From positions 1-20,046 of the IMG/VR virus record IMGVR_UViG_3300042914_001360: 20,046 nucleotides of DNA; one strand, given 5' to 3'. The position numbers were made by a program, and so were the translations under genes. Below, one piece after another: positions 1 to 7,298 of this stretch. This DNA is from a virus. The notes under the pieces are model-generated. The model did not search any database, was not told the DNA's origin, and saw only the letters and a list, made by a program, of their open reading frames with translations. Numbering within the stretch: the first letter of the stretch is position 1; every line of letters starts with the position of its first letter.

Positions 1-228
1 GATCCAGAGGACTTGGAAACAGCGGGTCCGCGCCTTGCGAGTGATTTTGTGAAATTAAAGAATTGGGATCAGGGGGTGGAGGAGCCAAGGCAAAGCGCAC
101 CGCGACGCGAGCAAATAGCCCCAACTCTTGCGACTTATCCAAACGAGGCTGCCGCTAGGGCTGCCGGCAAAAAAGACTACGATTATATAAATATTAATGG
201 CAGAATCCTGCAACTACTCCCAGACTAA
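1..228 (+). CDS. C-terminal part of an unrecognised phage protein
   Basis: The reading frame is open from the first base and stops at 228, so the gene starts upstream of the window; an in-frame TTG at 13 is more likely an internal Leu codon than a start. About 75 residues are visible. They are polar and charged, with a Pro/Arg-rich middle (residues around EEPRQSAPRREQ) and a tail ending in NGRILQLLPD. I recognise no family. It lies 5 bp before the large virion-interior protein on the same strand, so it probably belongs to the late structural module, perhaps a small tail or internal protein. That role is inferred from position only. Confidence 0.6.
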   Translation, partial: DPEDLETAGPRLASDFVKLKNWDQGVEEPRQSAPRREQIAPTLATYPNEAAARAAGKKDYDYININGRILQLLPD

Positions 229-233
229 TATTT

Positions 234-2378
234 ATGGCTTTAAGAGAGGCAACCGAACAAGAAATCGCCCAACTCACAGGACAAGAAACTGCTCCTGAGC
301 AAGAGGCTCGCGCAGGCTCTGAGCCGATGGATGGCGCAAGGGACCGCACCTTTGGCGAAGGAGTTGCGAGACAGCTTGGCCTTATGGCTAGGGCTGCCGC
401 AACGCCTGAGACCATTGGAATGGCTGCTGGAACAATTGCCGGGATTCCATTGAGAGCGCCGGGTGCTGGCGCACAGGCGGGTGGAGTTGCGGGTCTCATC
501 ACAAACATTGGATCAGAGATTTACAAAGCTCTCAGCGGAGATCCGAACGCAAGAAGCGTTAACGATATTTTGGAAGAAGCTAAAAACGCCATTGGATTGC
601 CTAGGCCTGAAACTGGCGCAGAGCGCTTGCAGGAAAGGGTCATTCAGGGTGCGACCGCAGCCATCCCGGGGGTACAGGCTGGACGCATGCTTACAGCAGC
701 AGCTAAAAGCCCCGCTCTTCGTGCAGTTGGTCAGGAGCTTGCCCGCTCTCCGGTGGTTCAGGGTGCTTCAGCAGCTTCTGGTGCTGCCGCAGGTGCGCTT
801 GCGGAAGAGCAGGATGTCGGCCCCGTGGGTCAGACTGCTGCAACGCTGGTTGGCGGATTGGCGCCGGGTTCCGCTGCCCGTATGGCAGAAGTTGGTAGAA
901 AAGCCAAAGAGTTTGGTGTTAGCAGGCTACCTGCTGCTGCAATGTCTTTGGCTGGTGCGACAGAACCTACTCGCGCAGCCGCGATACGGCTATTTAGGGG
1001 TGGGAAATCTCAGGCAGAACTTGCCAAGACTCTTGAAGAGTTTAGGGCAGCAGGGACAACTCCTTCTGTTGGTCAGATGACAGGTTCCGCCAATATCCAG
1101 CAAATTGAAAGCACGGCCGGAAGATTCCCCACCGCCCTTGCTACAATGCGGGAAAAGGCATTTACACAACAACAGGAGATTGGCGAAAGGGTACAAGAAC
1201 TTCGCGGTCAGATTTCAAAAGTTAAAGAACCATATATTGTTGGTCGTGGCGCCAAGAAGGGATTCACAGAAGTTTTTGTGCCACGTGCAAGGGCCACGCA
1301 AAAAGCGCTTTACGACAAGGCCGATTCCTTAATCCCTCCGGCTCTTGTGCGCATACAACCTACTCGCACGCAGCAAGCGCTTGATGACGTGCTTCAAAGA
1401 TTTAGGGATACGCCAGAGCTTAGGACCGAGCTTGGCAATAAGCAGTTAATGTCGATACAGGACGCGATTGCAGGCGGCAAAAACGAGGCAGGCGAAATAC
1501 CTCTTTCGACCATGCGCGATCTTAGGTCTTGGGCCGGAGAGAAACTTTCAAATGTTGACCTCACGCCAGACTTCCCACGGGCGCAGGTTAAGGCGCTATA
1601 CAAGGCGCTTTCGGAAGATTTTGATTCGGCCGTTTCTAGATTCGATAAAACAAAGCAAGCATTTGATAGGGCAAATAACTTTACCCGCGCATTTCACGAC
1701 CGGATGGATATGGTTCAGGATACCCTTAGCCGTAGCAACCCAGACGAAATTTATCGCAATATCCTTAGCAACGCTGCCGAAGGCCCGACAAAACTTACAG
1801 CGATGCTGCGTTCAATTCCGAAGGATGACCAAAAGGCTGTTGTATCTGCCTTTATTAACCGCATGGGTCGCGTTGCCCCGGGGATGCAGGACGAAACCGG
1901 CGAGCTATTCAGCAGCCGCACTTTTCTAACCAATTACAACAAGCTAGACAAAGCTTCCAAGCAGGTTCTATTCGGCCGTTTCGGAAGTAAATATCAGCAG
2001 GATTTGCAGAAAATTGCGGTAGTTGCAGACAAGATCGACAAGGCTTCTCAGGTTCTTGCTAACCCTCCGGGGACTGCGGCTGCTGGTGGAGCTATTGGTT
2101 CAGCCATGGCTATTGGCGGTGGAATTATGTCTGGAAAGTTTGGTTTTGCAAGCGGCGTGATTTTAACTCTTATCGGGGCCAAGCAAGCTGGCAGACTCTA
2201 TACAAATCCTAGATTCGTCGAATGGCTGGCAAGCAATATCGACAAGCCAATCTCCCGGGCTTCGGGGCTTATCGGATCGCTGTCCACGATTGCGAGCGAT
2301 ACAGATGATCCTGACATGGCCGCTTTCGCGGAAGAACTCAAGCAGGAGATGGTCAGGCGAGACGTGGAGGGACGATAA
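234..2378 (+). CDS. Internal virion / DNA-ejection-like protein
   Basis: A 714-residue protein rich in Ala, Gly and Gln. The N-terminal part contains a Gly/Ala-rich weakly hydrophobic stretch (about residues 60-105), the middle is long and mostly helical, and residues about 613-647 form a strongly hydrophobic Gly/Ala segment that could insert in or cross a membrane. The last 40 residues are acidic. This make-up, its size and its place just before a lysozyme gene match the internal core or ejection proteins of podovirus-type phages, which leave the capsid with the DNA and help it cross the cell envelope. No enzyme motif is visible, and the assignment rests on composition and neighbours, not on a recognised domain. 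The ATG follows the upstream stop by 5 bp with no clear Shine-Dalgarno. The next gene starts on the last base of its stop codon. Confidence 0.6.
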   Translation: MALREATEQEIAQLTGQETAPEQEARAGSEPMDGARDRTFGEGVARQLGLMARAAATPETIGMAAGTIAGIPLRAPGAGAQAGGVAGLITNIGSEIYKALSGDPNARSVNDILEEAKNAIGLPRPETGAERLQERVIQGATAAIPGVQAGRMLTAAAKSPALRAVGQELARSPVVQGASAASGAAAGALAEEQDVGPVGQTAATLVGGLAPGSAARMAEVGRKAKEFGVSRLPAAAMSLAGATEPTRAAAIRLFRGGKSQAELAKTLEEFRAAGTTPSVGQMTGSANIQQIESTAGRFPTALATMREKAFTQQQEIGERVQELRGQISKVKEPYIVGRGAKKGFTEVFVPRARATQKALYDKADSLIPPALVRIQPTRTQQALDDVLQRFRDTPELRTELGNKQLMSIQDAIAGGKNEAGEIPLSTMRDLRSWAGEKLSNVDLTPDFPRAQVKALYKALSEDFDSAVSRFDKTKQAFDRANNFTRAFHDRMDMVQDTLSRSNPDEIYRNILSNAAEGPTKLTAMLRSIPKDDQKAVVSAFINRMGRVAPGMQDETGELFSSRTFLTNYNKLDKASKQVLFGRFGSKYQQDLQKIAVVADKIDKASQVLANPPGTAAAGGAIGSAMAIGGGIMSGKFGFASGVILTLIGAKQAGRLYTNPRFVEWLASNIDKPISRASGLIGSLSTIASDTDDPDMAAFAEELKQEMVRRDVEGR

Positions 2379-3220
2379 TGGCCGCCCCACAACTGTCATC
2401 GAGGCTGCCCCAAAAGATTGACGAAAGGGTTACCAACGACGCCATCAGGGATGAGGTAGGCAAGAAGTATTTTGGTTTTTCGGACATGGCGAGCGGCAGT
2501 TGGGCCGGCGGGGAGAAGGCACAGCAAAAGGTTGACATCGCAGAGAGAATGCGGTCTGCTGCAAGGTTTAAGGATCTGGAAGGAGACATTATGCAAAGAC
2601 AAATAAGAAGCTCGATCGAATCCTCGCCGTCGTTTGTTGGCCCCAAGATGCCCGACGCCGGTGGTGGCGTGTTCTCCGGCAGTCTTTTCGACGCCGCCAA
2701 GAAGACCCTTAATTGGGAGGCTCGCCGCGACAAGCAGGGCAATCTAGCCGTTTACCCTCTGCCGAGCGGAGACATGGGCGGGACTTACGAGGTGGCCGGG
2801 ATCAACGACAAGTATCATCCCGAGGCCGCAAAGACTTTGCGCGATCTGCCGCCGGAAGAGCGCGAGGCTTATGCGCTTAATTATATCGTGAAATACACCG
2901 AGCCGGTTACATCCAAGTTGCCAGAAACCTACCGGCCTTTCTTTCAGGATCTAGCCTTTAATCGCGGTCCGACGGGATCGGTTAAGTTTCTCCAGAGGGC
3001 AATGGGATTAAAGGACGACGGCGTGCTTGGTCCCGTAACGCTTGACAAGTTGAAACAGGAAAACCCTGCTGACCTTATGCGCAGGGTAAGCCTCGAGCAG
3101 TTGAATTACGAGCGCCAACTAAAGGCAAAGGACGCAAGGCGCGAGAAGTTTTACCCGGGGCTAGAAAACCGGGTTATGAATCGCAATGCTGCCTTCGGGC
3201 AGTTCAGGGCTTCCGCATAG
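2378..3220 (+). CDS. GH108-type lysozyme with peptidoglycan-binding C-terminus
   Basis: A 280-residue protein. Residues about 103-195 resemble the GH108 (ZliS-like) muramidase family, which cuts the glycan strands of peptidoglycan. The best catalytic Glu candidate is E114 in LNWEARRD, and the conserved core segment DLAFNRG lies at 191-197. Residues about 198-270 match the PG_binding_3 type: FLQRAMGLKDDGVLGPVTLD is a typical repeat. The first 100 residues are an extra domain of unknown role that ordinary GH108 endolysins of about 180 residues lack. There is no signal peptide and no holin or spanin next to it. Its place directly after the internal virion protein suggests that it may ride in the particle and open the wall during DNA entry; host lysis is the alternative. 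Its 3' end overlaps the convergent gene at 3204 by 17 bp. Confidence 0.8.
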   Translation: MAAPQLSSRLPQKIDERVTNDAIRDEVGKKYFGFSDMASGSWAGGEKAQQKVDIAERMRSAARFKDLEGDIMQRQIRSSIESSPSFVGPKMPDAGGGVFSGSLFDAAKKTLNWEARRDKQGNLAVYPLPSGDMGGTYEVAGINDKYHPEAAKTLRDLPPEEREAYALNYIVKYTEPVTSKLPETYRPFFQDLAFNRGPTGSVKFLQRAMGLKDDGVLGPVTLDKLKQENPADLMRRVSLEQLNYERQLKAKDARREKFYPGLENRVMNRNAAFGQFRASA

Positions 3221-3650
3221 AAGCGGATACCCCGGGCGAAGTAACAACATAGGACGGCTTGGCATCGTTAAGCCTGAAGAATGCCCCCTGAGTTTGCCAT
3301 ACCAAGGATGACCCGTAGTAAATGCTGCCAGACCTCACAACGTATTCAGCGTTACCCCAATTCTGATTCCTGCTATGCCCGTAGTATTTTCCAGTTGTAG
3401 CGAAACCCCTGCCATCAAAGGAAACATACTGACCGTCTCCTGTTATTGCGGTATTGCGGCTCAGGGTGGCGCCGTTCCCGCCGACCATGGACCCGGTGAA
3501 GTTCGCTGTAATTTCTTCCGACTTTCTGCGGCTTTCGTAGAGCGCCTCGGTTTTAGCCTTGGTCTCGGCGAGGAGACGGTTGGACTCCTCCTCGCCGTCC
3601 CATGCGAATAGTGCCGAGGTTGTTAACAGTAGAATTAAGGTTGCTTTCAT
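3204..3650 (-). CDS. Secreted protein of unknown function (moron-like)
   Basis: A 148-residue protein when started at the ATG at 3650, chosen because it opens with a clear signal peptide: MK, the hydrophobic core TLILLLTTSALFA, then WDGEEE. An upstream in-frame start would bury this segment. The mature part begins with a charged helix (about residues 20-50) and continues as a Gly/Ser/Tyr/Asn-rich, probably beta-rich domain with many aromatic residues. I recognise no family. It is the only minus-strand gene among + strand genes in the left half of the window, has its own promoter (3658-3685) and no clear Shine-Dalgarno. A single exported protein between structural and early genes is typical of a moron, expressed independently and acting on the host envelope or the surroundings. 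That role is inference. Confidence 0.7.
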   Translation of the reverse strand: MKATLILLLTTSALFAWDGEEESNRLLAETKAKTEALYESRRKSEEITANFTGSMVGGNGATLSRNTAITGDGQYVSFDGRGFATTGKYYGHSRNQNWGNAEYVVRSGSIYYGSSLVWQTQGAFFRLNDAKPSYVVTSPGVSASMRKP

Positions 3651-3657
3651 TAGAGCT

Positions 3658-3685
3658 AGAATATAAAAAAATGAAATGGAGTCAA
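3658..3685 (-). promoter_or_regulatory. Promoter for the secreted protein gene
   Basis: On the minus strand TTGACT (3685-3680), a 16-bp T-rich spacer and TATTCT (3663-3658) form a sigma70-like promoter. The start codon at 3650 lies 8 bp beyond the -10, so the transcript would begin at or next to the ATG. The -35 lies inside the first codons of the divergent endonuclease gene. A TATAAA at 3662-3667 on the + strand could serve that gene. Confidence 0.45.
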
Positions 3686-4074
3686 CAAAAGAAATGAGGC
3701 TTGGGAACAGGCAGATTGGGGCGGTCGGTGTCGCCAAGGTCATTGCGGCGTTATTCCGCAATGGTTACAACGCGCTTACCCCGGTTGAGGATTTCTCCGG
3801 GTATGACCTTGTGGCCGAGAAGAATGGGAACTTCTTTCGCATACAGGTGAAGTCAACACAGGGTACCGAGCGCAACAGGGTGTTCTACCGATTCTGCACT
3901 GGCACAGGCTGCTTTGCGAAAAAGCGATATTCGGCCAGCGATGTTGACTATATTATATGTTATGCTCTCGACGCCGACTTGTATTGGATTTTCAAGACAA
4001 AGGAATGCAAGACAAAGACGAAGAAATGCCACCCAAAGACCGGCTCCTCATGGCGCATCATAAACGACCTCTGA
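3676..4074 (+). CDS. PD-(D/E)XK endonuclease, small phage type
   Basis: A 132-residue protein resembling the compact PD-(D/E)XK family in Pfam PF11645. The active-site pattern is visible: D44 in SGYDLV, then Q57 and K59 in FFRIQVKST, with Gln in place of the usual Glu, as happens in this family. The C-terminal third is rich in Lys and Cys. Members cut DNA with a metal ion; whether this one is a homing-like nuclease, a resolvase or a defence enzyme cannot be told. Start at ATG 3676; an in-frame ATG at 3694 is an alternative. It is divergent from the secreted protein gene with only 25 bp between them, and its 3' end is overlapped by the next small gene. Confidence 0.75.
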   Translation: MESTKEMRLGNRQIGAVGVAKVIAALFRNGYNALTPVEDFSGYDLVAEKNGNFFRIQVKSTQGTERNRVFYRFCTGTGCFAKKRYSASDVDYIICYALDADLYWIFKTKECKTKTKKCHPKTGSSWRIINDL

Positions 4075-4241
4075 CCCCCAAGCAGGCTTGGCGCTTGTTC
4101 GAGGATAAGGTTGCCCATTGTAGCTCGGTGGAGCAGGCGGCAGAATGGCTAAGGCAGCACCCGCATATAGCCAAGAAGATGACCGGGGCGGGCCTTTTAC
4201 AGTGTTTCGACGAAGATTCCGGGCTTAAAAAAAGTCGTTGA
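4026..4241 (+). CDS. Small hypothetical phage protein
   Basis: About 71 residues from ATG 4026; in-frame ATGs at 4005 and 4050 are equally possible because no Shine-Dalgarno clearly decides the start. It overlaps the end of the endonuclease gene. The sequence is helical and amphipathic, with LTPKQAWRLFEDK and SVEQAAEWLRQHP, and ends in a basic tail. I recognise no family. Its stop codon overlaps the -35 of the early promoter, so it is the last gene before the big early operon. Confidence 0.5.
   Translation: MPPKDRLLMAHHKRPLTPKQAWRLFEDKVAHCSSVEQAAEWLRQHPHIAKKMTGAGLLQCFDEDSGLKKSR
4232..4241 (+). repeat. Repeated 10-mer AAGTCGTTGA over the early promoter
   Basis: AAGTCGTTGA occurs here, at 14572-14581 and at 19001-19010, and inverted at 18976-18985. 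Here it covers the first part of the -35 (TTGACA, 4238-4243). That is where a repressor or activator would bind, so it is a candidate operator. Confidence 0.45.
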
Positions 4242-4267
4242 CATAAACGCCCCCCGGCTGGCATAGT
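4238..4267 (+). promoter_or_regulatory. Promoter of the early operon
   Basis: A perfect TTGACA (4238-4243), an 18-bp GC-rich spacer and CATAGT (4262-4267). The next gene starts at ATG 4275, 8 bp past the -10 and with no Shine-Dalgarno, so the mRNA would be leaderless or nearly so. It would drive the compact operon reaching to about 12493. The GC-rich spacer and a -10 matching at 4 of 6 bases suggest that it is weak unless activated. Confidence 0.5.
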
Positions 4268-4274
4268 CCCCGGG

Positions 4275-4517
4275 ATGGAGGGCAAGGAAATTTCCGACCT
4301 TTCCGCGATGCGGAAGAGCGACCTTATATCCATGCTCAACATGATCGTGATGTCCATGTGCTTGGACAACGAGTCAAGGTCGATCACCATCACAAGCAGG
4401 GCTTTCGAAGAGGCGGTTAAATTTACCACCAAACACCCCAACGCCTATATCAATTTTGACACAGACCAGAACGGAGACATCAACCTAACCTTAATGGAGT
4501 CCATATGGGAAAAATAA
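4275..4517 (+). CDS. Hypothetical protein, first gene of early operon
   Basis: 80 residues, acidic overall. The N-terminal half is helical and Met-rich (MEGKEISDLSAMRKSD followed by a Met-rich hydrophobic helix). The C-terminal half looks like a short beta-rich or mixed domain ending DINLTLMESIWEK. I recognise no family. It starts right behind the promoter with no ribosome-binding site and its end overlaps the resolvase gene by 13 bp, so the two are likely coupled in translation. First position in an early operon is often taken by a regulator or host-takeover protein; nothing in the sequence proves that here. Confidence 0.65.
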   Translation: MEGKEISDLSAMRKSDLISMLNMIVMSMCLDNESRSITITSRAFEEAVKFTTKHPNAYINFDTDQNGDINLTLMESIWEK

Positions 4518-4945
4518 ATTCACGACGCAAGGGAGCGGCAGGGGAGAGGGAGTTTGCATCATACCTGCGCGAGCAGGGCTGGCAAAAAGCACGGCGCACA
4601 CAGCAATACGCTGGCAATCCAGATGGCGGGAGCGGGGATGTGGTCTGTGGGAATTTCCCATTTCACTGCGAGGTCAAGCGTTGCCAGCAGGTCAAGCCAG
4701 AGGAATGGATGCGGCAGGCCAAGTCCGACGCGCCAGAAGGCAAGATCCCAGCAGTGTTCTTTCGCCGCAACGGCGAGAAGAAGTGGCTGGCCATTGTCCA
4801 AGCCGACGACCTTTGCGAGATTGCACGCCACATAGCGCCGCCCAATTTTGTTGTTGACGTGGTGGCTACCCATCCTGTAGCAACGACCGTGGCGCAGGGA
4901 TTTGTAATACCTTCAACCCCAATAAACCCAAACAAAATACAATAG
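4505..4945 (+). CDS. Holliday-junction-resolvase-like PD-(D/E)XK nuclease
   Basis: 146 residues with the layout of Hjc-type and related phage resolvases: RRKGAAGEREF places Glu at 14, SGDVV gives D45, and CEVKR gives E56 and K58, the E-(n)-D-(n)-ExK metal-binding set. Such enzymes cut four-way or branched DNA formed during phage replication and recombination, which must be cleared before packaging. The C-terminal 40 residues are hydrophobic and Thr/Pro-rich and lie outside the core fold. It sits just before the ssDNA-binding protein and exonuclease genes, a normal phage recombination grouping. A role as a general branched-DNA nuclease is equally possible. Confidence 0.75.
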   Translation: MGKINSRRKGAAGEREFASYLREQGWQKARRTQQYAGNPDGGSGDVVCGNFPFHCEVKRCQQVKPEEWMRQAKSDAPEGKIPAVFFRRNGEKKWLAIVQADDLCEIARHIAPPNFVVDVVATHPVATTVAQGFVIPSTPINPNKIQ

Positions 4946-4960
4946 AAAGGACAGTATAAC

Positions 4961-5593
4961 ATGGCACTAACCATCAGCGCAGAATCAAAAAACTCGGAAC
5001 GTCAGTTACCGGAGGCGGGAGCCACGGTCGGCATTCTATTCAGCTTGGTTGACCTAGGTCACCAGAAAACCAATTGGGATGGCGAGGAGAAGTGGTCCCC
5101 CAAGGTCCGCCTAACCTTCGAGCTTCCTGATCAGGTTATCGAGGGCGAGGTTACCGAGAACGGCAAGACCACGAAAGTGACCAAGCCGATGATCGTATCC
5201 ATCGAGCAGACCCGGTCGCTTGGCGAGCGCGCAAGCCTTCGCAAGCTTCTGGAACAGTGGCGCGGTCAGGCGTTTACCGCCAAGGAACTTCAGGCGTTTA
5301 GCCTCAAGAACCTGCTCGGCAAGCCGGCCATGCTGACCCTTGTACACAAGACAAGTCAGCAGGGCAGGAACTACTGCGCCATTGCCGGTGCTTCCAAATT
5401 GCCCAAGGGCATGAAGGCGCCGTCGGAGACGCAGAACGAGCATGTGTATTACGAGATTGAGCAAGGCGAGTCCGGTGACTTTTCCAAGTTGCCGGAATGG
5501 TTGCAGGGCAAAATCCGCGAGTCCCGGGAGTTTGCCGGCAATGCACCGGTTGCAAAGGCGACCGATGGCGATGGCAATAAAATGCCATTCTAA
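4961..5593 (+). CDS. Putative single-stranded DNA-binding protein
   Basis: 210 residues, preceded by a good Shine-Dalgarno (GAAAGGA, about 10 bp before the ATG). The body looks beta-rich (GATVGILFSLVDLGHQKT and further on VRLTFELPDQVIEGEV), consistent with an OB-like fold. The tail ends in an acidic linker and a hydrophobic tip, DGDGNKMPF, which is the hallmark of SSB-type proteins whose tip docks partner enzymes. I know similar proteins in phages next to exonucleases; the exact family name is uncertain. Its place between a resolvase and an exonuclease supports a role coating ssDNA in replication and recombination. Confidence 0.65.
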   Translation: MALTISAESKNSERQLPEAGATVGILFSLVDLGHQKTNWDGEEKWSPKVRLTFELPDQVIEGEVTENGKTTKVTKPMIVSIEQTRSLGERASLRKLLEQWRGQAFTAKELQAFSLKNLLGKPAMLTLVHKTSQQGRNYCAIAGASKLPKGMKAPSETQNEHVYYEIEQGESGDFSKLPEWLQGKIRESREFAGNAPVAKATDGDGNKMPF

Positions 5594-5597
5594 TCTA

Positions 5598-6416
5598 GTG
5601 GCTCTTACTTTTTCACAGAAAGAGCCAAACCAAACCCGCTTGGTCTTCACGGACCAAGCGGGTCATTGGTATAATGCCGATGGCAAGTCGGCTCATGTAA
5701 TCATTGGCAAGACCGGTCTGGAGCGCAACACGACCGTCGGCGACGCAAGGAAGCTTGGACTTTACCCGAGCGTGACGTCGGTTCTGGCCGCAATGGCAAA
5801 ACCGCAGCTTGCCAACTGGCAGATGGAGCAGGTGCTATTGGCGTCCATCAATATCGCTAGGGAGCCGGACGAATCGCTGGAGAGCTACGCCAAGCGAGTG
5901 ATCAAAGCGTCCAAGGAGCAGACCACCAAGGCGGCCGAGCATGGAACCCGCATGCATGAGGAAATGGAAAAGATCCTTATGGGTCAGGAGACTTCCAAGG
6001 ATGAGCGGATGGCGCCCTATATCAAAACATTCAAAGAGTGGGCCGCCGAGAATGTGACCAAGACGCACTGGTGCGAGCGTGCGCTGGTCGGGGCCGGGTA
6101 TGCCGGCAGGTGCGATGCGCTGGTGGATCTTAATGGTGTCGGCACCTGCATCATCGATCTAAAGAACCGCAAGGTAAACGATCGCTATGAGCCGTTTTTC
6201 GAGACGGACGTGGCGCAATTGGCTGCTTATAGGATGGCGCTGGGCGATACCAGCGTTGGTTGCGTTTCGATTGTATTGGCCGCGAATGATCCAGAGAAGA
6301 TTGTCACAAGGATCTGGGACGAGCGGGAGATTTGCGAAGCCTACCAAGCATTTTCTGCTTTACTCAAAGTATGGGCTTGGGTAAAGCAATACACACCACC
6401 GGGGATGAAACTATGA
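5598..6416 (+). CDS. RecB/Cas4-like PD-(D/E)XK exonuclease
   Basis: About 272 residues from GTG 5598. Numbered from that start, the RecB-family nuclease motifs are visible: H120 in HGTRMHEEME, D173 in AGRCDALVD, D187 and K189 in CIIDLKN, and Q207...Y211 in QLAAY. The N-terminal part, with GHWYNADGKS and LERNTTVGDARKLGL, resembles a phage exonuclease family I know from other genomes. It probably resects DNA ends for recombination together with the neighbouring SSB-like protein. The start is uncertain: the frame is open upstream, and ATG 5571 (inside the previous gene) and TTG 5640 (inside a hairpin) are alternatives; the conserved region begins near GHWYN. Its stop overlaps the next start as ATGA. 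Confidence 0.8.
   Translation: MALTFSQKEPNQTRLVFTDQAGHWYNADGKSAHVIIGKTGLERNTTVGDARKLGLYPSVTSVLAAMAKPQLANWQMEQVLLASINIAREPDESLESYAKRVIKASKEQTTKAAEHGTRMHEEMEKILMGQETSKDERMAPYIKTFKEWAAENVTKTHWCERALVGAGYAGRCDALVDLNGVGTCIIDLKNRKVNDRYEPFFETDVAQLAAYRMALGDTSVGCVSIVLAANDPEKIVTRIWDEREICEAYQAFSALLKVWAWVKQYTPPGMKL
5599..5663 (+). other. Tandem hairpins at the exonuclease start
   Basis: Two inverted repeats sit just after the SSB-like gene. TGGCTCTT (5599-5606) pairs with AAGAGCCA (5620-5627). ACCCGCTTGGTC (5634-5645) pairs perfectly over 12 bp with GACCAAGCGGGT (5652-5663), leaving a 6-base loop. Neither is followed by a T-run, so they are not classical terminators. They overlap the possible starts of the exonuclease gene (GTG 5598, TTG 5640) and could control its translation or protect mRNA ends. 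Confidence 0.45.
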
Positions 6417-6733
6417 AATTTGAAATAAAAGAAATGAATGATGAATTTTTGTATTCTGAAAAAGAAGTTAAAAATCTTGGAAAAAGATTTACAAAAATAA
6501 TACAAGATGAAAACAAAAGATTTGATAAAAAAATAAAAGAACTTGAGACAAGATTTCAGGATATGATAAAAAATGTTGAGTCCGCATTTGATAGGAAATA
6601 TCTGGCGAATATGGAAAATATGTATAGCTCATTAAATAAGTCATTATCAGATGAGCTTGGGCTAGTTGGTGAAACTAGGGCATTGAGAGAGAAAATAATT
6701 AAATTTGAAAATACGGTCAGAAGATTAAAATGA
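6413..6733 (+). CDS. AT-rich coiled-coil protein, likely recent acquisition
   Basis: 106 residues from ATG 6413, which overlaps the exonuclease stop as ATGA. It is almost entirely charged helix (KEVKNLGKRFTKIIQDENK, then FDKKIKELETRFQDMIK) with heptad spacing, so a coiled coil is very likely. Bases 6421-6720 hold 82 G or C in 300 (27 percent), while flanking genes are near 50 percent, and codons are strongly AT-ended. That points to transfer from an AT-rich source. Even so it is joined by 4-base overlaps at both ends, as its neighbours are. I recognise no family; it may be a scaffold, an adaptor or an inhibitor that works by coiled-coil contact, but no role can be read from the sequence. Confidence 0.7.
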   Translation: MKFEIKEMNDEFLYSEKEVKNLGKRFTKIIQDENKRFDKKIKELETRFQDMIKNVESAFDRKYLANMENMYSSLNKSLSDELGLVGETRALREKIIKFENTVRRLK

Positions 6734-7026
6734 AGCCACCAACCATCGAAGAACTTGGCAAGGCCGCAGAAGATATTGTCTGGCGAGTTATGGGCAAAGG
6801 CTCTGAGAAATCCGCGTATGGAGAGTGGTTTAATGTTGACAAGCCGGTGCATGATTACCATATAGGTCGCGCTATGCGTCACTTGTCCACGGCCATGTTG
6901 CAGTTGCAGAAGTCAACGCCTTGCCCGGACAACAACGGTGAAACGGCTGCGGATCACCTTGAAAGGGCGCTGGTCCGCGCACTGTTTACTTGGGCGCAAG
7001 TAAAGAAAGAGGTACCACGACTATGA
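6730..7026 (+). CDS. Hypothetical phage protein with His/Asp-rich helices
   Basis: 98 residues, coupled to both neighbours by ATGA overlaps. The segment HIGRAMRHLSTAMLQLQ followed by ETAADHLERALVRALFTW is reminiscent of small phage proteins with an AxRHL...D...HLxxAxxR pattern, such as DUF5664 in which the His and Asp residues are conserved. The match is loose and I do not assign it. It could be a small helical metal-binding or nucleotide-handling protein. GC content returns to about 50 percent immediately after the AT-rich gene. Confidence 0.65.
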   Translation: MKPPTIEELGKAAEDIVWRVMGKGSEKSAYGEWFNVDKPVHDYHIGRAMRHLSTAMLQLQKSTPCPDNNGETAADHLERALVRALFTWAQVKKEVPRL

Positions 7027-7298
7027 AGAAAATAGAGGACATCAAAGTAACATTCATCTGGGGAGGCCGCGAAGTCACGGCATGGGGCGATTGCGATTAC
7101 AAGACGCACCGCATTGACATCGGGCCGCAGGGCTACCGAGAACACGTCATGGCGGACGTGCCTTACGATATGTCAATCTCTCGCATCACGGTTTGTCACG
7201 GTGACGCAGACATTGCTAACCCCGAGCCGGAACTGCTGAAATTTGCCGAGCAGCTTCTCATGGAGGAAGCCGACGAACAACTTTGCGAGGTGGCATGA
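7023..7298 (+). CDS. Hypothetical protein
   Basis: 91 residues from ATG 7023, overlapping the upstream stop by 4 bp; a GTG/TTG-type start further upstream is unnecessary. The first 50 residues look like short beta strands (IKVTFIWGGREVTAWGDCD). The tail is an acidic helix, LLKFAEQLLMEEADEQL. I recognise no family. Its stop overlaps the glycosyltransferase start as ATGA. Confidence 0.65.
   Translation: MKKIEDIKVTFIWGGREVTAWGDCDYKTHRIDIGPQGYREHVMADVPYDMSISRITVCHGDADIANPEPELLKFAEQLLMEEADEQLCEVA

Noticed and set aside
463-1933. Several long frames inside the internal virion protein gene on both strands
   Set aside because: They are Leu/Arg/Pro-rich out-of-frame shadows of the 714-residue gene, with no start signals of their own.
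5670-5675. Perfect TATAAT with upstream TG (extended -10) at 5667-5675
   Set aside because: The bases encode the conserved HWYN segment of the exonuclease and no in-frame start follows at a sensible distance.
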